Origin: JAAYEA01 sp012689325
GTDB taxonomy: Bacteria > Chloroflexota > Anaerolineae > JAAYEA01
Length of the DNA stretch: 17,354 nt
Reading direction: 5' to 3'
NCBI GenBank assembly: GCA_036841525.1
Contig: DAITVZ010000083.1
Location: forward strand, 1-17,354
Part shown: positions 1 to 7,771 of the stretch, piece by piece
How the letters are laid out: each line of letters opens with the position of its first letter
Position numbering within the stretch: the stretch's first letter is position 1
Made by a program: the position numbers and the translations under genes
The notes under the pieces: model-generated
Seen by the model: only the letters and a program-made list of their open reading frames with translations
What the model was told of the DNA's origin: nothing
The model's database searches: none

Positions 1-3000
1 ATCACCGCCTCGGACCCCCGCTTCCCGATGACCCATACCGCCACCGGCATCCGCGGCATCTCGGTCTACATCGACCCCTCGGACGATCCCCTGGCCCTGA
101 TGGCGCCAGCGTACAGCGCCGGCCCCCGGCCCACGCCCCCCTTCCCCATGACCAAGACCTACGAGCGCGATTGGAACACGGAGGACCTGGACTGGGGCGA
201 GCACGTCATCATGGTGCGGGTGCATGACGGGGCCTGGAACATGACCGAGGTGCGGCGCACCGTCTCCGTCGAGTCGTGCGTGGTGCACCGGGGCGAGATT
301 CGCCTCACCCACGAGAACCTGCGCGAGCACGACACCTACTACTCCTATGACCTCGTCCTGGAGAACACCAGCCCCGCCTCGGCCTACAACCTGGCCATCG
401 TCGAGGAGCACGAGGGCTTTCAGCCCCTGGCCGACGACCCCTACGTCTTTGTGCGGCTGGACGACTGGGCGGCGGACGACGACCTCTATCGCGTCGGCAG
501 GGCGACCTTTTACCTCGGGGAGCTCCATCCTGGCGAGCGCCTGCGCTATGGGTTCCGCTTCGTCCCCTTCCTGACCCAGGAGTCGCTCTATGGGACGCCC
601 ATCGAGCGCACGCTGGCCCGCTCCTCGACGCTCGAATACTATACCACGCCCGCCGGGTGGCTCTCCTACGAGGAGGACGTCTCCGCGCCGATCGTGCTGC
701 CCACCTGGGCGGAGCCGGAGGACGCCCTCGCCGACTCGAGTTATCTGCTGGTGACCAACCCGCGGAGGCTGCTGGCCGCCAGCGCGCCGGCGACGGGCGC
801 GCCGAACTCGGTGCTGCAGGCCATGGCCGAGCTCGCCATCCTGCGCGGGGGCGTGCTCGGCTACCTGCGCGAGGCCACCGCCCAGCAGTTGCTGGACCTG
901 GTGGAGCCCGGCGGCGACTGGGCCGACCAGTTGCACCCCCGCTTTGCCGAGGCGCTGCGCGGCTATCTCCTCATCGTCGGCGAGACCGAGATCGTCCCCG
1001 CCTGGTCGGTGGATATCCACGACATGGAGGGCGAGGGCTGCGAGATCACCGGCATCGATTTCTCCGACCTGCCGTACCGCGACACCATCGGCAGCGACGA
1101 CGCCCCCGACCTGATGGTGGGCCGGATCATCGGCGACGAGGCCGCCGACCTGCTGGCGGCCCTCGAGTCGAGCATCGACGTGGCCGACAGCGGCGGCTGG
1201 GACCGCTCCCACGCCCTGGTCACCAGCGGCGCCGAGGGGAGCTGGGAGGATTTCGTCGGCGGCGCCTCCGCCACCCAGCGCCTGCTCCACGACCAGATGT
1301 CGCCCCATGGCGGGGCGGCCTATGCGCTGCACTGGAGCCGCTGGGTGCACAAGGAAGGGATAGAGTCGGAGGGCTACGACCTGCCCATGCGCAGCGACGA
1401 CGGCTTTCTCGCCGCCGACACCGACGGCGATGCCGTCGACGAGCTGGTGGTGGTGGACCACTCCAGCGGCGTCGCCTCCGTCTATGAGCACGGCGACCTG
1501 GACACCGAGGATTCGGCCCCGGACGCTTCCTTCACCTGCCTCCTGAGCGACCGCGACGGCCTGGCCGCGGGCGACCTGGACGATGACGGCATCGACGAGG
1601 TGCTCGTCGCCAACGACGCCTGGGACACCCTTTCCATCTTTAACGACACCCGCCACACCGAGGGGGACGACTATCCCATCTTTGAGCTGGACTTTGACCA
1701 GGGGGACGCGCTGGCGACGGGCGACGTGTGGAGCGGGACGCGCGACGAGGTGGTGGTGGCGACCACGGACGCGCTCGGCGCCATCGTGGCCTATAGCTAT
1801 GACACCGGCGGGACCCACCCCATCCTCACGGAGCGGATCCGCCTCACCAGCATCCCCTTCGGCGCGGGCGACCTGCTGGCCGTCGGCAACGTCTCGGGCT
1901 CGTGGGGGAGCGCCGAAGAGATCATCATCGCCGACGTCGGCACCTTTTTCGACCGGATCCGCATCTATGACATCAGCGGCGCCGAGATCGGCGTGCTCAC
2001 CCCGGGGATCGACTTTGGCCCGATGGATGGCCTGGCCGCCGGCGACGTGGACAACGACGGCATGGACGAGATCGTGCTTCTGATGTCCGACCTGATCGAC
2101 GGCAAGCGGCGGCTGTACGTCTATGACGACGATGGCTGGTACTGGGACCCCGCCGACGGCTGGAAGATCGCGCGCGGCGGCGCTGACAAGATCTGGTCGC
2201 GCTTTATCACCTTTGGCGGCACGCGCACCACCTCGATCATCTCGGGAAGCGACGGGTTTGCCGTGGGCGACGTGCACGGCGACGGCTATGACGAGGCGCT
2301 GGCGCTCGACTCGCTGGGCGACCGGCTGCGGGTCTACGATGCCGCTTACCCGGAGGGCTGGCGCGATCGCTACATCCCCGAGGTGCAGCGGCTGGCCGCC
2401 CAGACGGACATCATGGTCCTGCGGGGGCACGGCAGCCCACTCTCCGTCTCCCCCTTTGGCGTGGACCAGGTCCACCTGGTGGATTTCCCGCAGCACCCCC
2501 TGGTCCTGGGGCTGAGCTGCCTCTCCGGCAACTATGAGGGCGATTGGTCCTGGATCAACGAGGGGACGTTCGAGGCCAACAACGACGGCGACGACGGCTT
2601 TGCCGAGGCCTTTTTCGATCAGGGCGCGGCCGTCTATATCGGCTCGACGCACGTCTCCTTCGGCAGCAACAACGAGGCCGCCGCGCGGGGGTTCCTCAAC
2701 GGCTGGGCGAACGACGAGACCGCCGGTCACGCCTACAGCGAGTACCTGCGCGGCCGCGCCGGCACCGAGGACGACGACTGGATCTATTGGATCACCGAGT
2801 ACAACTATTACGGCGACCCCAAGTTTGGGCGGGCGGCGGATGCGGCAGTGGCCGCCGGCGCAGCGGCAGAGGCGGAAAGCGCGCCCGCCGCGCCCCCGCC
2901 GACGACGCTGGAGGTCCCCATCCCCCAGTACACCGTCGAGCGGCGCGACGGCTGGGACCGGGTCACCATCCCCGGCGGCGACGTGCTGCTGGACGAGGGC

Positions 3001-4050
3001 CAGCCGCAGGCGCCCTATTACACCGTCCTGGTGGACGTCCCGGCGGGCTATCGCGTGCAGGACGTGACCCTGCTGGAGCGCTCGCAGATGAGCGCCGTGG
3101 ACGGGCTGCTTCTGCCCATCACCGCGCTGCTCACCGACACGCTGGCGGCGGGCGCTCCCGCGCCGCGCAGCGGCGGCCTTGCCGGCGCGGCTCAGCTCCG
3201 CGACGTCCCCGCCGGGGGCGAGTGGTATCCGGCCGCCGATTTCGCCTGGTCGGTGGTGGAGGGAAGCGGCGGCGCGAGCGAGCTGCGCATCATGACGCAC
3301 CCCTTCATCTATAACCAGCTCACCGCCGCAGCCCGCTTTTACCAGCTCTACCGCTTTGCCATCACCTACGCCGAGGCGCCCGTCGCCATCACCGACCTCT
3401 CCACCGACCGGCTGGCCTACCCCCTGGGCGGCCAGGTGGGCGTGGCGCTGGAGCTGGCCAACGCCGGCCAGCCGCGCGACGTGGTGCTGGACGTCACTCT
3501 CCAGCGCTACGGCTCCGGCGAGACGGTCGCCGGGCTGCTGTTGCGCAGCCTCCCCGGCCTGGCGGGGAGCGCCTCCTTCGCCGCCGTCTGGGAGAGCGAC
3601 GGGGCCGCAGGTGGAGACTATACGGTGGTGGCGACGCTGCGCGACGCCGGCGGGGCCTTGCTGGCCCGGCGCACCACCCGCTTCTCCCTGGGCGGGGCGG
3701 CGATCCGGGTCGGCGCGTTCCTCGTGGAGCCAACGCGCTTCCGGGCCGGCGACCGGGTGTTGGCGAGGCTGGAATTGGCCGTGGAGGGCAGCGCGCCGTT
3801 CTCCGGCGCCGCGCTGATCGAGGTGCGCGACGCCGCGGGCGAGGTCGTGGCCAGCTTGCGCACGCCGCTCCATGGCCTGCTGCCCGGCGACCTGCCCGTC
3901 GTCTATGGGGAGTGGGAGAGCGCTGGCCACCCGGCGGGCGTCTACACCTTTGTGGCGCGGGTGTACCACGATAGCACCGCCACCGCGCCCTGCTACGCCG
4001 AGGCCAGCAGCGTGCAACGCGTGCACCTTCCCGCGCTGATCAAGTGGTAG
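1..4050 (+). CDS. Secreted gingipain-like (C25) cysteine peptidase with inserted beta-propeller, 5'-truncated by window edge
   Basis: The frame is open from base 1, so the true start lies upstream and 1349 residues are visible. Domain order: an Ig-like module (about nt 28-270); a CARDB/DUF11-like beta-sandwich (about 280-610); the first half of a C25 caspase-fold domain, with the strand LLIVGETEIVPAW and the conserved block SDLPYRDTIGSDDAPDLMVGR (about 735-1190). Next come FG-GAP/VCBS-like repeats with calcium-loop motifs: DTDGDA (from 1417), DLDDDG (from 1573), DVDNDG (from 2044) and DVHGDG (from 2269). The second half carries the predicted catalytic His in RGHGS (codon 2428-2430) and Cys in LSCLSG (codon 2518-2520), and closes with YYGDPKFG (about 2830). 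A region resembling C25 propeptides follows (about 2911-3370), then two beta-sandwich modules and the tail HLPALIKW. Family assignment rests on the His/Cys spacing of 30 residues and the surrounding motifs. Substrate is unknown. Confidence 0.85.
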   Translation: MTASDPRFPMTHTATGIRGISVYIDPSDDPLALMAPAYSAGPRPTPPFPMTKTYERDWNTEDLDWGEHVIMVRVHDGAWNMTEVRRTVSVESCVVHRGEIRLTHENLREHDTYYSYDLVLENTSPASAYNLAIVEEHEGFQPLADDPYVFVRLDDWAADDDLYRVGRATFYLGELHPGERLRYGFRFVPFLTQESLYGTPIERTLARSSTLEYYTTPAGWLSYEEDVSAPIVLPTWAEPEDALADSSYLLVTNPRRLLAASAPATGAPNSVLQAMAELAILRGGVLGYLREATAQQLLDLVEPGGDWADQLHPRFAEALRGYLLIVGETEIVPAWSVDIHDMEGEGCEITGIDFSDLPYRDTIGSDDAPDLMVGRIIGDEAADLLAALESSIDVADSGGWDRSHALVTSGAEGSWEDFVGGASATQRLLHDQMSPHGGAAYALHWSRWVHKEGIESEGYDLPMRSDDGFLAADTDGDAVDELVVVDHSSGVASVYEHGDLDTEDSAPDASFTCLLSDRDGLAAGDLDDDGIDEVLVANDAWDTLSIFNDTRHTEGDDYPIFELDFDQGDALATGDVWSGTRDEVVVATTDALGAIVAYSYDTGGTHPILTERIRLTSIPFGAGDLLAVGNVSGSWGSAEEIIIADVGTFFDRIRIYDISGAEIGVLTPGIDFGPMDGLAAGDVDNDGMDEIVLLMSDLIDGKRRLYVYDDDGWYWDPADGWKIARGGADKIWSRFITFGGTRTTSIISGSDGFAVGDVHGDGYDEALALDSLGDRLRVYDAAYPEGWRDRYIPEVQRLAAQTDIMVLRGHGSPLSVSPFGVDQVHLVDFPQHPLVLGLSCLSGNYEGDWSWINEGTFEANNDGDDGFAEAFFDQGAAVYIGSTHVSFGSNNEAAARGFLNGWANDETAGHAYSEYLRGRAGTEDDDWIYWITEYNYYGDPKFGRAADAAVAAGAAAEAESAPAAPPPTTLEVPIPQYTVERRDGWDRVTIPGGDVLLDEGQPQAPYYTVLVDVPAGYRVQDVTLLERSQMSAVDGLLLPITALLTDTLAAGAPAPRSGGLAGAAQLRDVPAGGEWYPAADFAWSVVEGSGGASELRIMTHPFIYNQLTAAARFYQLYRFAITYAEAPVAITDLSTDRLAYPLGGQVGVALELANAGQPRDVVLDVTLQRYGSGETVAGLLLRSLPGLAGSASFAAVWESDGAAGGDYTVVATLRDAGGALLARRTTRFSLGGAAIRVGAFLVEPTRFRAGDRVLARLELAVEGSAPFSGAALIEVRDAAGEVVASLRTPLHGLLPGDLPVVYGEWESAGHPAGVYTFVARVYHDSTATAPCYAEASSVQRVHLPALIKW

Positions 4051-4070
4051 CGCCGACAGCCTGGGGCTGG

Positions 4071-4105
4071 CTCAGGCCGGCCTGAGGTTGCGCGCCACGG
4101 CGCGC
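4071..4105. terminator. Two adjacent inverted repeats after the C25 gene, possible terminator
   Basis: CTCAGGCCGGCCTGAG (4071-4086) is a perfect 16-bp palindrome. It is followed at once by GCGCGCC-AC-GGCGCGC (4090-4105). The pair starts 21 bp after the stop codon of the peptidase gene. No T-run follows on either strand, so it is not a classical intrinsic terminator. It may instead be a transcript 3'-end stabiliser. Confidence 0.4.
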
Positions 4106-4193
4106 GCTATCGGTTGTTTCGGGGGATTGACTGAGGGCCGTTATCTTGGCGATGCGATTGGATAGAGGGGTCGAATGGAAAGGATGAAAGCAC

Positions 4194-5588
4194 ATGACCA
4201 AGCTGACTGCACACCCCAATCGGCATTCGTTGATTGTATTCCTGGCTCTGACTTGCCTATTCTCGTGGGCGCTATGGACACCCTGGCGACAACTCCAGGC
4301 CTCTGCTGCTGTCCCCCCTGCAGCGCCCGCCGCCGCTGATTCGGGGACCATCGCTTACGTGAAGGGCTCGACCAACAACATCCACCTCATATCGCCTGAC
4401 GGCGCCGGCGACCGGGTGCTGTGGACGCATCCCGAGCTCTTCATGGGTCCGGCGTACGAGCTCGCCTGGCGACCGGACGGCCGCGAGCTCGCTTTCACCA
4501 GCGGGCACGAGCAGGCGTGCTCGTGGTACGATAGTGACATCTATGTGATCGGATACAATGGCGCCGGCTACCGGCGCATCACCAATTCGCCTGCCTGCGC
4601 GGAGCTGGCCGGCCTGCCCAAGGGCTCGGTGACGGTCAACGTCAACAACTATACCAGCTCCCTGATCTGGGTCTATGTGCAGGGCGCGCCGGGCGTCGAG
4701 AGCGTCCTCGGCGGCTTCTTCGGCACGGTGACCATCGACGACGTCGCTGATTTCGGGCCGGGCGTTTACCAGGCCTCAATCGGCATCGGCGGGCTGGATC
4801 GTATCACGTCGTACCCGCCCTACGCGGACGTCCAGCCCGGTCAGACGGTGGCCGGCGGAAACCTTACCGTCATGCAGTATTCCGGCTTCCGCGGATTTGG
4901 CGCCGGCAAGGTGTCCTGGAAGGCCGACGGCTCGGCGCTGGCCTATAACTTGCGCACGGGCTCTGCCATCAAGCAGATCTCCACCCACCCGTCCTACGGC
5001 GCCGTCGGCCTGGATCTTCCGGTGGTCGAGAGGGCCTCGCCCGGCCTGATTGCCTGGGGCCCGACTCACGCCACGAAGGATCAGTATCTCTATCTCTCGG
5101 GCATGCACGTGCTCAAGGACAACGTTGGCGGCATTTACCTGAACACCGTGGGCGACACGTCCGGCGGCACGCATCTGGTGCTCATCCCCGACTATAGCGG
5201 CCAGATCGCGAACGACATCGAGTGGCTGCCTGACGGGTCTGGTTTCCTCTTTACCCTCCAGTTTACGCAGTTTCCACCTGACGCGCCGGGGATGTACTCC
5301 GACGTTTTCGAGTACGACTTGGCCTCGCACGCGATCACTCGGTTGACCTTCCTCCGCGACGACAGCGACGCCGGCGGCGCGCAAGGGCTGAGCGTCTCGC
5401 CCGACGGCCAGCAGATCGTCTTTGAGCGCGCCTTCTCTGATCCACTCAATCCGTCGCCCAGCCTGTGGATCATGAACCGCGACGGCACGAACATGCACAA
5501 GCTCGCCGACGATGCCGGTCGGCCGGCCTGGGGTCGGACCCCGGCGCTCCTCACGCCTCGCGCCCACCTGCCGTTGGTGGCGCGGTGA
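4194..5588 (+). CDS. Secreted TolB/PD40-type beta-propeller protein
   Basis: The protein has 464 residues. The start is ATG 4194, with AAAGGA about 10 nt upstream. Residues 11-28 form a hydrophobic segment followed by ASAAVPP, which looks like a signal peptide or membrane anchor. The mature part has repeated WD40-like/PD40 blades with the signature [SW]-PDG: HLISPDGAGDR (about 64-74), LAWRPDGRELAFTS (90-103), VSWKADGSALAYN (240-252), IEWLPDGSGFLFT, LSVSPDGQQIVFE and WIMNRDGTNMHKL. This is the TolB-like propeller fold. A beta-rich segment without blade signature (about 143-231) interrupts the propeller. The C-terminus is RAHLPLVAR, like the tail of the upstream peptidase. It is probably an exported binding or scaffolding protein. 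No enzymatic motif is seen. The gene starts 143 bp after the peptidase stop, so it may have its own promoter, but I see no convincing one. Confidence 0.8.
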   Translation: MTKLTAHPNRHSLIVFLALTCLFSWALWTPWRQLQASAAVPPAAPAAADSGTIAYVKGSTNNIHLISPDGAGDRVLWTHPELFMGPAYELAWRPDGRELAFTSGHEQACSWYDSDIYVIGYNGAGYRRITNSPACAELAGLPKGSVTVNVNNYTSSLIWVYVQGAPGVESVLGGFFGTVTIDDVADFGPGVYQASIGIGGLDRITSYPPYADVQPGQTVAGGNLTVMQYSGFRGFGAGKVSWKADGSALAYNLRTGSAIKQISTHPSYGAVGLDLPVVERASPGLIAWGPTHATKDQYLYLSGMHVLKDNVGGIYLNTVGDTSGGTHLVLIPDYSGQIANDIEWLPDGSGFLFTLQFTQFPPDAPGMYSDVFEYDLASHAITRLTFLRDDSDAGGAQGLSVSPDGQQIVFERAFSDPLNPSPSLWIMNRDGTNMHKLADDAGRPAWGRTPALLTPRAHLPLVAR

Positions 5589-5612
5589 AATGGGAGCCGT
5601 AGGGCCCGCCTT

Positions 5613-5978
5613 TCATGGCTTACTCGATTCGTCCAGGAAGGCCGCCGCCTGCGGAAGGAGGACATGGGGCGTGTGACCCGCTTCCGCTGGGCGGTGGCCA
5701 GTGGAGGTCTCCACCGGCTTGAGCAGCTCGCGCGGAGGCGCTACCCGGTCCACCGGGCAGCGCCCCTCGCAGTCGTACTCCAGCCAGCACCACCGCAGCC
5801 ACGCGGAGAATAGGCGCAATTCCAGCTCGCAGTATTGCACAGTTCGAGGGGATAGGCCGCGAGAGCGCCGGTCCAGGAGGAAATCGGCCACCGCTCCACC
5901 GATGTCCTGCTCCGTCGAGAGATCCCGCAAGGTGAGGGAGCCCAACGAGGTCGTCTGTCCTAAATATGAAAGCGCCAT
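5613..5978 (-). CDS. Truncated tyrosine recombinase/integrase: core-binding domain fragment
   Basis: The ORF gives 121 residues from the ATG at 5978, which has GAGGAG about 8 nt upstream. Longer starts up to 6023 lack such a site. Residues of about 20-60, with DIGGAVADFLLDRRSRG and LSPRTVQYCELELRLFSAWL, match the N-terminal SAM-like core-binding domain of phage-type integrases, where 'GLSp.T...Y...L..F..WL' is typical. The rest (CWLEYDCEGRCPVDRV onward) does not resemble an integrase. The catalytic domain (R-H-R-Y residues) is absent, and there is no room for it before the convergent propeller gene ending at 5588. It lies just downstream of a tRNA-Gln gene, a classic integration target, so a decayed integrative element is plausible. 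A genuine small DNA-binding protein is the alternative. Confidence 0.5.
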   Translation of the reverse strand: MALSYLGQTTSLGSLTLRDLSTEQDIGGAVADFLLDRRSRGLSPRTVQYCELELRLFSAWLRWCWLEYDCEGRCPVDRVAPPRELLKPVETSTGHRPAEAGHTPHVLLPQAAAFLDESSKP

Positions 5979-5994
5979 GATGTTTCTCCTCATC

Positions 5995-6010
5995 CTACTA
6001 CAGGTAGTAG
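5995..6010. repeat. Perfect short inverted repeat between tRNA-Gln and the integrase fragment
   Basis: CTACTAC-AG-GTAGTAG forms a 7-bp stem with a two-base centre (longer effective loop in RNA). It lies about 34 bp past the tRNA 3' end and just upstream of the ribosome-binding site of the integrase-like ORF. No T-run follows, so it is not a clear terminator. It could be a tRNA processing or transcript-end structure, or a recombinase binding site. Confidence 0.5.
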
Positions 6011-6043
6011 GTAAGGAGCGCATCAGGCGCTGCTGGTAGCGTA

Positions 6044-6117
6044 TGGCTGGGGGACGTGGATTCGAACCACGGTTGACTGATTCAGAGTCAGCTGTCCTAC
6101 CGCTGAACGATCCCCCA
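6044..6117 (-). tRNA. tRNA-Gln (anticodon CUG)
   Basis: The minus strand folds as a complete cloverleaf. The acceptor stem is TGGGGGA (6117-6111) with TCCCCCA (6054-6048), with the U1-A72 pair typical of bacterial tRNA-Gln. The anticodon arm is GCTGA-CTCTGAA-TCAGT, whose seven-base loop places CTG at positions 34-36, decoding CAG as glutamine. The T arm contains GGTTCGAATCC. The discriminator base is G (6047) and the CCA end is encoded (6046-6044). Its own promoter lies immediately upstream. Confidence 0.96.
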
Positions 6118-6127
6118 GTGCGGCCCT

Positions 6128-6155
6128 ATTATAGCCCAAAACCACTTTGTGTCAA
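6128..6155 (-). promoter_or_regulatory. Near-consensus sigma-70 promoter for tRNA-Gln
   Basis: On the minus strand, TTGACA (6155-6150) and TATAAT (6133-6128) are separated by 16 bp. The -10 box ends 10 bp before the tRNA 5' end (6117). Both boxes match consensus exactly. The -35 and spacer lie inside the last codons of comF, and the comF stop codon TAA (6131-6129) lies within the -10 box. Confidence 0.85.
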
Positions 6156-6803
6156 ACCCGGCGCCCGCGCCAGCGTCAGCGCCCAGACCGACCGCGCCCC
6201 CGCCGCCTTCAGCGCCGCCGCGCACGCCGCCAGCGTGGCCCCCGTCGTGAACACGTCGTCCACCAGCAGCACCGCCTCGCCGGCCAGCGCGGGGCCGCAG
6301 CCAAAGGCCCCCTCCACGTTCGCCCGGCGCTCCGCCGCGTTCAGCGTCACCTGCGGCCGCGTGTGGCGCTCCCTCCGCAGCGTCCGGTCGTCCAGCCGCA
6401 GCCCCGCCAGCCGGGCCAGCTCCCGCGCCAGCAACTGCGACTGGTTATACCCCCGCTCGCGCAGCCGCCGCGGATGCAACGGCACCGGCACCACCACCTC
6501 CCCCGGCAGCCGCGCCGCCAGCCAGCCAGCGTACAGCATCTCGCCCAAAAGCGGCGCCAGCGCCCGCGCGCCCTCATACTTGAAGCCGTGGATCGCCTCC
6601 CGCAGCGGCCCCTCCGAATACGCCGCCGAGGCCGCGCCGTCCACCGCCCCAAACGCGCCCGCCCGCCGCTCGGGCGGCAGAAAGCGGACCTGCGCCAGGC
6701 ATCCCGCGCAAAGCCACTCCCCCGCGCGGCGGCACGCCACGCACCGGGGCGGGTAGAGCAGGTCCAGCCCGGCTTCGGCCAGCCGCCGCCACGCGATCGC
6801 CAT
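6129..6803 (-). CDS. comF: ComF family phosphoribosyltransferase-like protein
   Basis: The protein has 224 residues, normal for ComF. The N-terminal zinc ribbon is visible as C21-x2-C24 and C32-x2-C35 (PPRCVACRRAGEWLCAGC). The family block GFKYEGARALAPLLGEML is at about 73-90. The segment VPVPLHPRRLRERGYNQSQ is at 105-123. The PRPP-binding loop VLLVDDVFTTGAT is at 178-190. In naturally competent bacteria ComF is needed for DNA uptake and acts in the cytoplasm, but many non-competent bacteria also carry it, so the role here is uncertain. The gene starts 6 nt after the tadC stop and has only a weak ribosome-binding site, suggesting translation coupled to tadC. Location at the end of a pilus operon would fit a link between the pilus and DNA uptake, which is inference. 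Confidence 0.93.
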   Translation of the reverse strand: MAIAWRRLAEAGLDLLYPPRCVACRRAGEWLCAGCLAQVRFLPPERRAGAFGAVDGAASAAYSEGPLREAIHGFKYEGARALAPLLGEMLYAGWLAARLPGEVVVPVPLHPRRLRERGYNQSQLLARELARLAGLRLDDRTLRRERHTRPQVTLNAAERRANVEGAFGCGPALAGEAVLLVDDVFTTGATLAACAAALKAAGARSVWALTLARAPGLTQSGFGL

Positions 6804-6809
6804 CGCCCG

Positions 6810-7745
6810 CTACCGGATGTTGATCCCAAAGGCGCTGGCGATCTTGGGCACCGCCGGCCCCAGGATCACCACCAACAGCGCGGGAAAGATCAACAGCACC
6901 AGGGGGATCGTCATCTTGACCGGGGCCATCTGCGCCTTCTCCTCCGCCCGCTGGCGGCGCTTGATCCGCATCTGCTCCGATTGCACCCGCAGCACCCGCG
7001 CCATGCTCACGCCGAGCTGGTCGGCCTGCACCACCGCCGCCACAAAGTTGGTCAGGTCCGCCACCTCCACGCGATCGGCCATCTCTTTCAGCGCCTCGCG
7101 CCGCAGCTTGCCCATCCGCATCTCGGCCAGCGTCCGCCCAAATTCGCGGCTCAGCTCATTATCCCACTTTTCCGTCACCCGCGAAAGCGCGGCGTCGAAC
7201 CCCAGCCCCGCCTCCACGCTGATGGTCAACAGGTCCAGCGCGTCCGGCAGCGCCTTGACCACATCGGCCTTGCGCTTTTTGATCTTGCCGCCCAGCCACA
7301 TGATCGGCAACTGGTAGCCCAGCACGCCCAGAAGCACGGTGAACATCAGCTTTTGGCTGCCCGGCAGGTCCGCCGTCCGCGTCAGCATAAAGGTCGCCGC
7401 CGCCATCATCACCGCGGCGATGCCCCGCACGCCCAGGAACTCGCTGGGCCCCCAGCCGTTGGGGTTGCCCGCAAGCTCCAGGTTGTGGCGCACGTTGGCC
7501 ATGCTCTTGGCCGGGGCAAAGCGCGTCACCAGCCGCGCCATCCCACGGATCATCGGCAGCAAGACGCGCTCGGCGAAGGGCTGCTCCAACTCGATCTCTT
7601 CCAGCGTCTTGGGCCGCCCCACGTACTGGTCCAGCCGCTCCTGCACCTGCTCCTTGGGCCGCCGGCTGGCGGCGATGCCGACGAACAGCAACAACACGCC
7701 CAGCGCCACCACCACCGGCAACAGCATCTCGAGTCCGCCCATCAT
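6810..7745 (-). CDS. tadC: TadC-like inner-membrane platform protein of the Tad pilus (T2SSF family)
   Basis: I place the start at ATG 7745, giving 311 residues (MMGGLEMLLPVVVALG). It has a GAGGG purine stretch about 10 nt upstream and does not overlap tadB; a longer frame to 7922 would lie inside tadB. Hydrophobic segments are at about 7-25, 107-123, 132-150 and 277-298. The type II secretion F-like cytoplasmic region is at about 163-275: DALDLLTISVEAGLGFDAAL, then LSREFGRTLAEMRMG, then LTNFVAAVVQADQLG and the charged RIKRRQRAEEKAQMAP before the last membrane pair. Together with TadB it should form the platform that CpaF drives to polymerise pilin. It lies 26 nt after the tadB stop in the same operon. 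Confidence 0.93.
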   Translation of the reverse strand: MMGGLEMLLPVVVALGVLLLFVGIAASRRPKEQVQERLDQYVGRPKTLEEIELEQPFAERVLLPMIRGMARLVTRFAPAKSMANVRHNLELAGNPNGWGPSEFLGVRGIAAVMMAAATFMLTRTADLPGSQKLMFTVLLGVLGYQLPIMWLGGKIKKRKADVVKALPDALDLLTISVEAGLGFDAALSRVTEKWDNELSREFGRTLAEMRMGKLRREALKEMADRVEVADLTNFVAAVVQADQLGVSMARVLRVQSEQMRIKRRQRAEEKAQMAPVKMTIPLVLLIFPALLVVILGPAVPKIASAFGINIR

Positions 7746-7771
7746 CTGCCTACCCTCTCTAGCCCCTGGCC

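Noticed and set aside
4120..4193. Possible promoter for the propeller gene starting with TTGACT near 4126
   Set aside because: No acceptable -10 box at 16-18 bp spacing; too weak to list.
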